Shown in pieces: positions 23,909 to 25,596 of a DNA stretch of 25,596 nt. A model generated the notes under the pieces. The model did no database searches. It saw only the letters and a program-made list of their open reading frames with translations, and had not been told where the DNA came from. Every line of letters starts with the position of its first letter. Within the stretch, counting starts at the first letter, position 1. The DNA is from Alistipes sp. CAG:435 (GTDB lineage: Bacteria > Bacteroidota > Bacteroidia > Bacteroidales > UBA932), in the NCBI GenBank assembly GCA_000433355.1, contig FR893146.1, positions 1-25,596 on the forward strand. The letters run 5' to 3'. The position numbers were made by a program, and so were the translations under genes.

Positions 23909-25596
23909 TTGAGCGGGAAAAATCTTACAGTCAGGGAGAAAATCGCCCTGTTTCCACATTCCCCGGGGGTCTATCGTTACTACGATGCCTCGGGGAAGGT
24001 GATTTATGTGGGCAAGGCCAAGGATCTGCACAAGAGGGTGGCTCAGTACTTTGTGCCGCCGGAGAGGCTGAACGTGAAGACTCGGATCCTGGTCTCGAAG
24101 ATCGCCGACGCGCAGTTCTCCGTGGTGGATTCCGAGGCGGACGCATTGCTGCTGGAGAACAACCTCATCAAGCAGTACAAGCCTCACTACAACATCCTGC
24201 TGAAGGATTCCAAGACCTACCCGTGGATCGTCATCACCAACGACGAGTTTCCGAAGATCTATTTGACCAGGCGTGTGGACAGGAAGAACGGCACCTATTT
24301 CGGGCCGTACAGCTCGGTCTCGCACGCAAACTACCTGCTGGAGTTTTTCCGGAAGAACTACCCACTGCGCTCCTGCAACCTGAAAATCACCGGCGACGCG
24401 ATCCTCCGGGGCAAATTCCGCCCGTGCCTGGACTTCCACATCGGCCGCTGCAAAGGCTGCTGTGTGGGCGCGATCAGCAAGGAGGAATATTCATCCTACG
24501 TCACCGAGATCACCCGTCTGCTGAAAGGCGGCGTGAATGAGATAATCCGTGAATATGAGGCCGAGATGAAGCGTGCGGCCGCGGAGCTCCGTTTCGAGGA
24601 GGCGCAGGTCTGTAAAAACAGGATAGAGTCCTTGAAGAAGCACTATTCACATTCGATAATATCCTCTGTCGCAGATACTTCCTGTGATGTGTTCTCGCTG
24701 GTATTCGATGGCCAGGAGGCTTTCGGAAACTTCCTGCGTGTTCGTGGCGGATCTGTCATCCAGTCGTTGAACCTGGGCTTCAAGATGAACATCGAGGAGG
24801 AGCAGGCATCTGTACTCAGCACGTTCATCGCCGAGATCGAATCCAAGTTCGGTGCATTGGCGAAAGAGGTCATCGTGCCGTTCAAGCCGGATGTGGAGAT
24901 AGACGGCATCGACTTCCGCATCCCGGCGCGCGGCGACAAACTTTCCCTTCTCGAACTGAGCGTCAAGAATGCCAAGGAATATCTTTTCAACTCCATCAAG
25001 CAGAGGGAGCACACCGATCCTGACGAATATCGCAGGATGGTTCTTGAGGACTTGCGCAAGGCCTTGGGAATGAAGGATCTTCCGACCCACATCGAGTGCT
25101 TCGACAACTCCAACATCCAGGGAACCAATCCGGTGGCTTCCTGTGTGGTTTTCCGTGACGGAGTGCCGTCCAAGAAGGATTACCGTAAGTTCAAGATCAA
25201 AACGGTCATCGGGGCCAATGACTTCGCTTCGATGAAGGAGGTCGTCAACCGCCGTTACTCCCGGATGCTCGTGGAGGCTCCGGACGACCTTCCGCAGCTC
25301 GTAGTGATAGACGGCGGTGAGGGGCAGTTGGAGTTCGCCCGCCAGGCTCTCGCCGAATTGGGCTTGATGGACAGACTGATGGTCATCGGCCTTGCCAAGC
25401 GTATGGAACTTGTGATCAGGGTGAACGATCCTTATCCTCTGTTTCTGGACCGTAACTCGCAGGCTCTTAAAGTCTTGATGCACATTCGTGATGAGGCTCA
25501 CCGTTTCGGCATCACATTCCACCGCAGCCTCAGGAGCAAAGCCCAGATCCATAGTGCTTTAAGGGATATCGAAGGTGTCGGTGAGCAGACCGAGAA
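23909..25596 (+). CDS. excinuclease ABC subunit C, 3' end cut by window
   Basis: Nucleotide-excision-repair nuclease that makes both incisions around a lesion with UvrB. The reading frame stays open to the window end (562 codons; full proteins are about 600). Order: GIY-YIG nuclease (PGVYRYYD at 19-26, VIYVGKAKDLHKRV at 31-44); four cysteines fitting the iron-sulfur site (156, 173, 181, 185); a UVR motif FEEAQVCKNRIESLKK that contacts UvrB; and the RNase H-like nuclease with CFDNSNIQGT and VVIDGGEGQ. The truncated end enters the helix-hairpin-helix (IEGVGEQTE). No in-frame ATG exists between the upstream stop and the GIY-YIG domain, so the start is most likely the TTG at 23909, 12 bp after the upstream stop codon. 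Cotranscription with the thioredoxin gene is likely. Confidence 0.95.
   Translation, partial: MSGKNLTVREKIALFPHSPGVYRYYDASGKVIYVGKAKDLHKRVAQYFVPPERLNVKTRILVSKIADAQFSVVDSEADALLLENNLIKQYKPHYNILLKDSKTYPWIVITNDEFPKIYLTRRVDRKNGTYFGPYSSVSHANYLLEFFRKNYPLRSCNLKITGDAILRGKFRPCLDFHIGRCKGCCVGAISKEEYSSYVTEITRLLKGGVNEIIREYEAEMKRAAAELRFEEAQVCKNRIESLKKHYSHSIISSVADTSCDVFSLVFDGQEAFGNFLRVRGGSVIQSLNLGFKMNIEEEQASVLSTFIAEIESKFGALAKEVIVPFKPDVEIDGIDFRIPARGDKLSLLELSVKNAKEYLFNSIKQREHTDPDEYRRMVLEDLRKALGMKDLPTHIECFDNSNIQGTNPVASCVVFRDGVPSKKDYRKFKIKTVIGANDFASMKEVVNRRYSRMLVEAPDDLPQLVVIDGGEGQLEFARQALAELGLMDRLMVIGLAKRMELVIRVNDPYPLFLDRNSQALKVLMHIRDEAHRFGITFHRSLRSKAQIHSALRDIEGVGEQTE

Noticed and set aside
24647..25552. 301-codon minus-strand open frame opposite uvrC
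   Set aside because: Antisense to intact UvrC domains; no protein family features.
1..25596. mobile element, phage or CRISPR content
   Set aside because: No transposase, integrase, terminal repeats, spaced direct-repeat array or tRNA-associated junction was seen.

Overview
The window looks like chromosomal DNA of a member of the Bacteroidales. The evidence is a hybrid two-component regulator next to a SusC/SusD pair, a run of lipoprotein and periplasmic glycan-degrading enzymes, TAnnTTTG-type -7 promoter boxes, A-rich rather than Shine-Dalgarno leaders, and menaquinone rather than ubiquinone genes. The genus cannot be read from the sequence. I saw no tRNA, rRNA, CRISPR array, transposase or integrase.

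Left and centre (about 70-21031) form one polysaccharide utilization locus (PUL). A minus-strand hybrid two-component regulator (70-3633) diverges from SusC (3833-6937) and SusD (6951-8774). Next come a three-repeat DUF1735-type surface lipoprotein (8863-10572), two tandem M60-like zinc metallopeptidase lipoproteins (10683-12083, 12090-13421), a GH97 enzyme of the retaining, alpha-galactosidase-like kind (13424-15418), a 275-bp structured gap, a sialate O-acetylesterase-family SGNH esterase (15694-17193), a six-hairpin glycosidase-like protein of no recognised family (17201-19243), and a GH110 alpha-1,3-galactosidase-like beta-helix lipoprotein (19243-20955). A 13-bp hairpin with a T-rich tail (20996-21031) closes the block.

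The inferred target is an alpha-galactose-capped, possibly O-acetylated, peptide-linked glycan, for example mucin-type O-glycan or glycopeptide. SusCD and the DUF1735 protein would capture and import it, the M60-like proteins would cut the glycopeptide backbone, GH110 and GH97 would remove alpha-galactose, and the esterase would remove acetyl groups. The substrate is inferred from family membership, not proven.

Right (21075-25596) is housekeeping: menA and ubiE/menG as a minus-strand pair for menaquinone synthesis, then a divergent thioredoxin-fold lipoprotein and the start of uvrC, which runs off the window.

The most unusual points are: a regulator whose histidine-kinase part has lost the phospho-accepting histidine and the whole ATPase domain; a six-hairpin enzyme of unknown family; and intergenic RNA-structure signals that divide the PUL operon into segments, including a small leader ORF, a 12-bp stem and an 11-bp perfect inverted repeat over a -7 box before the esterase gene.
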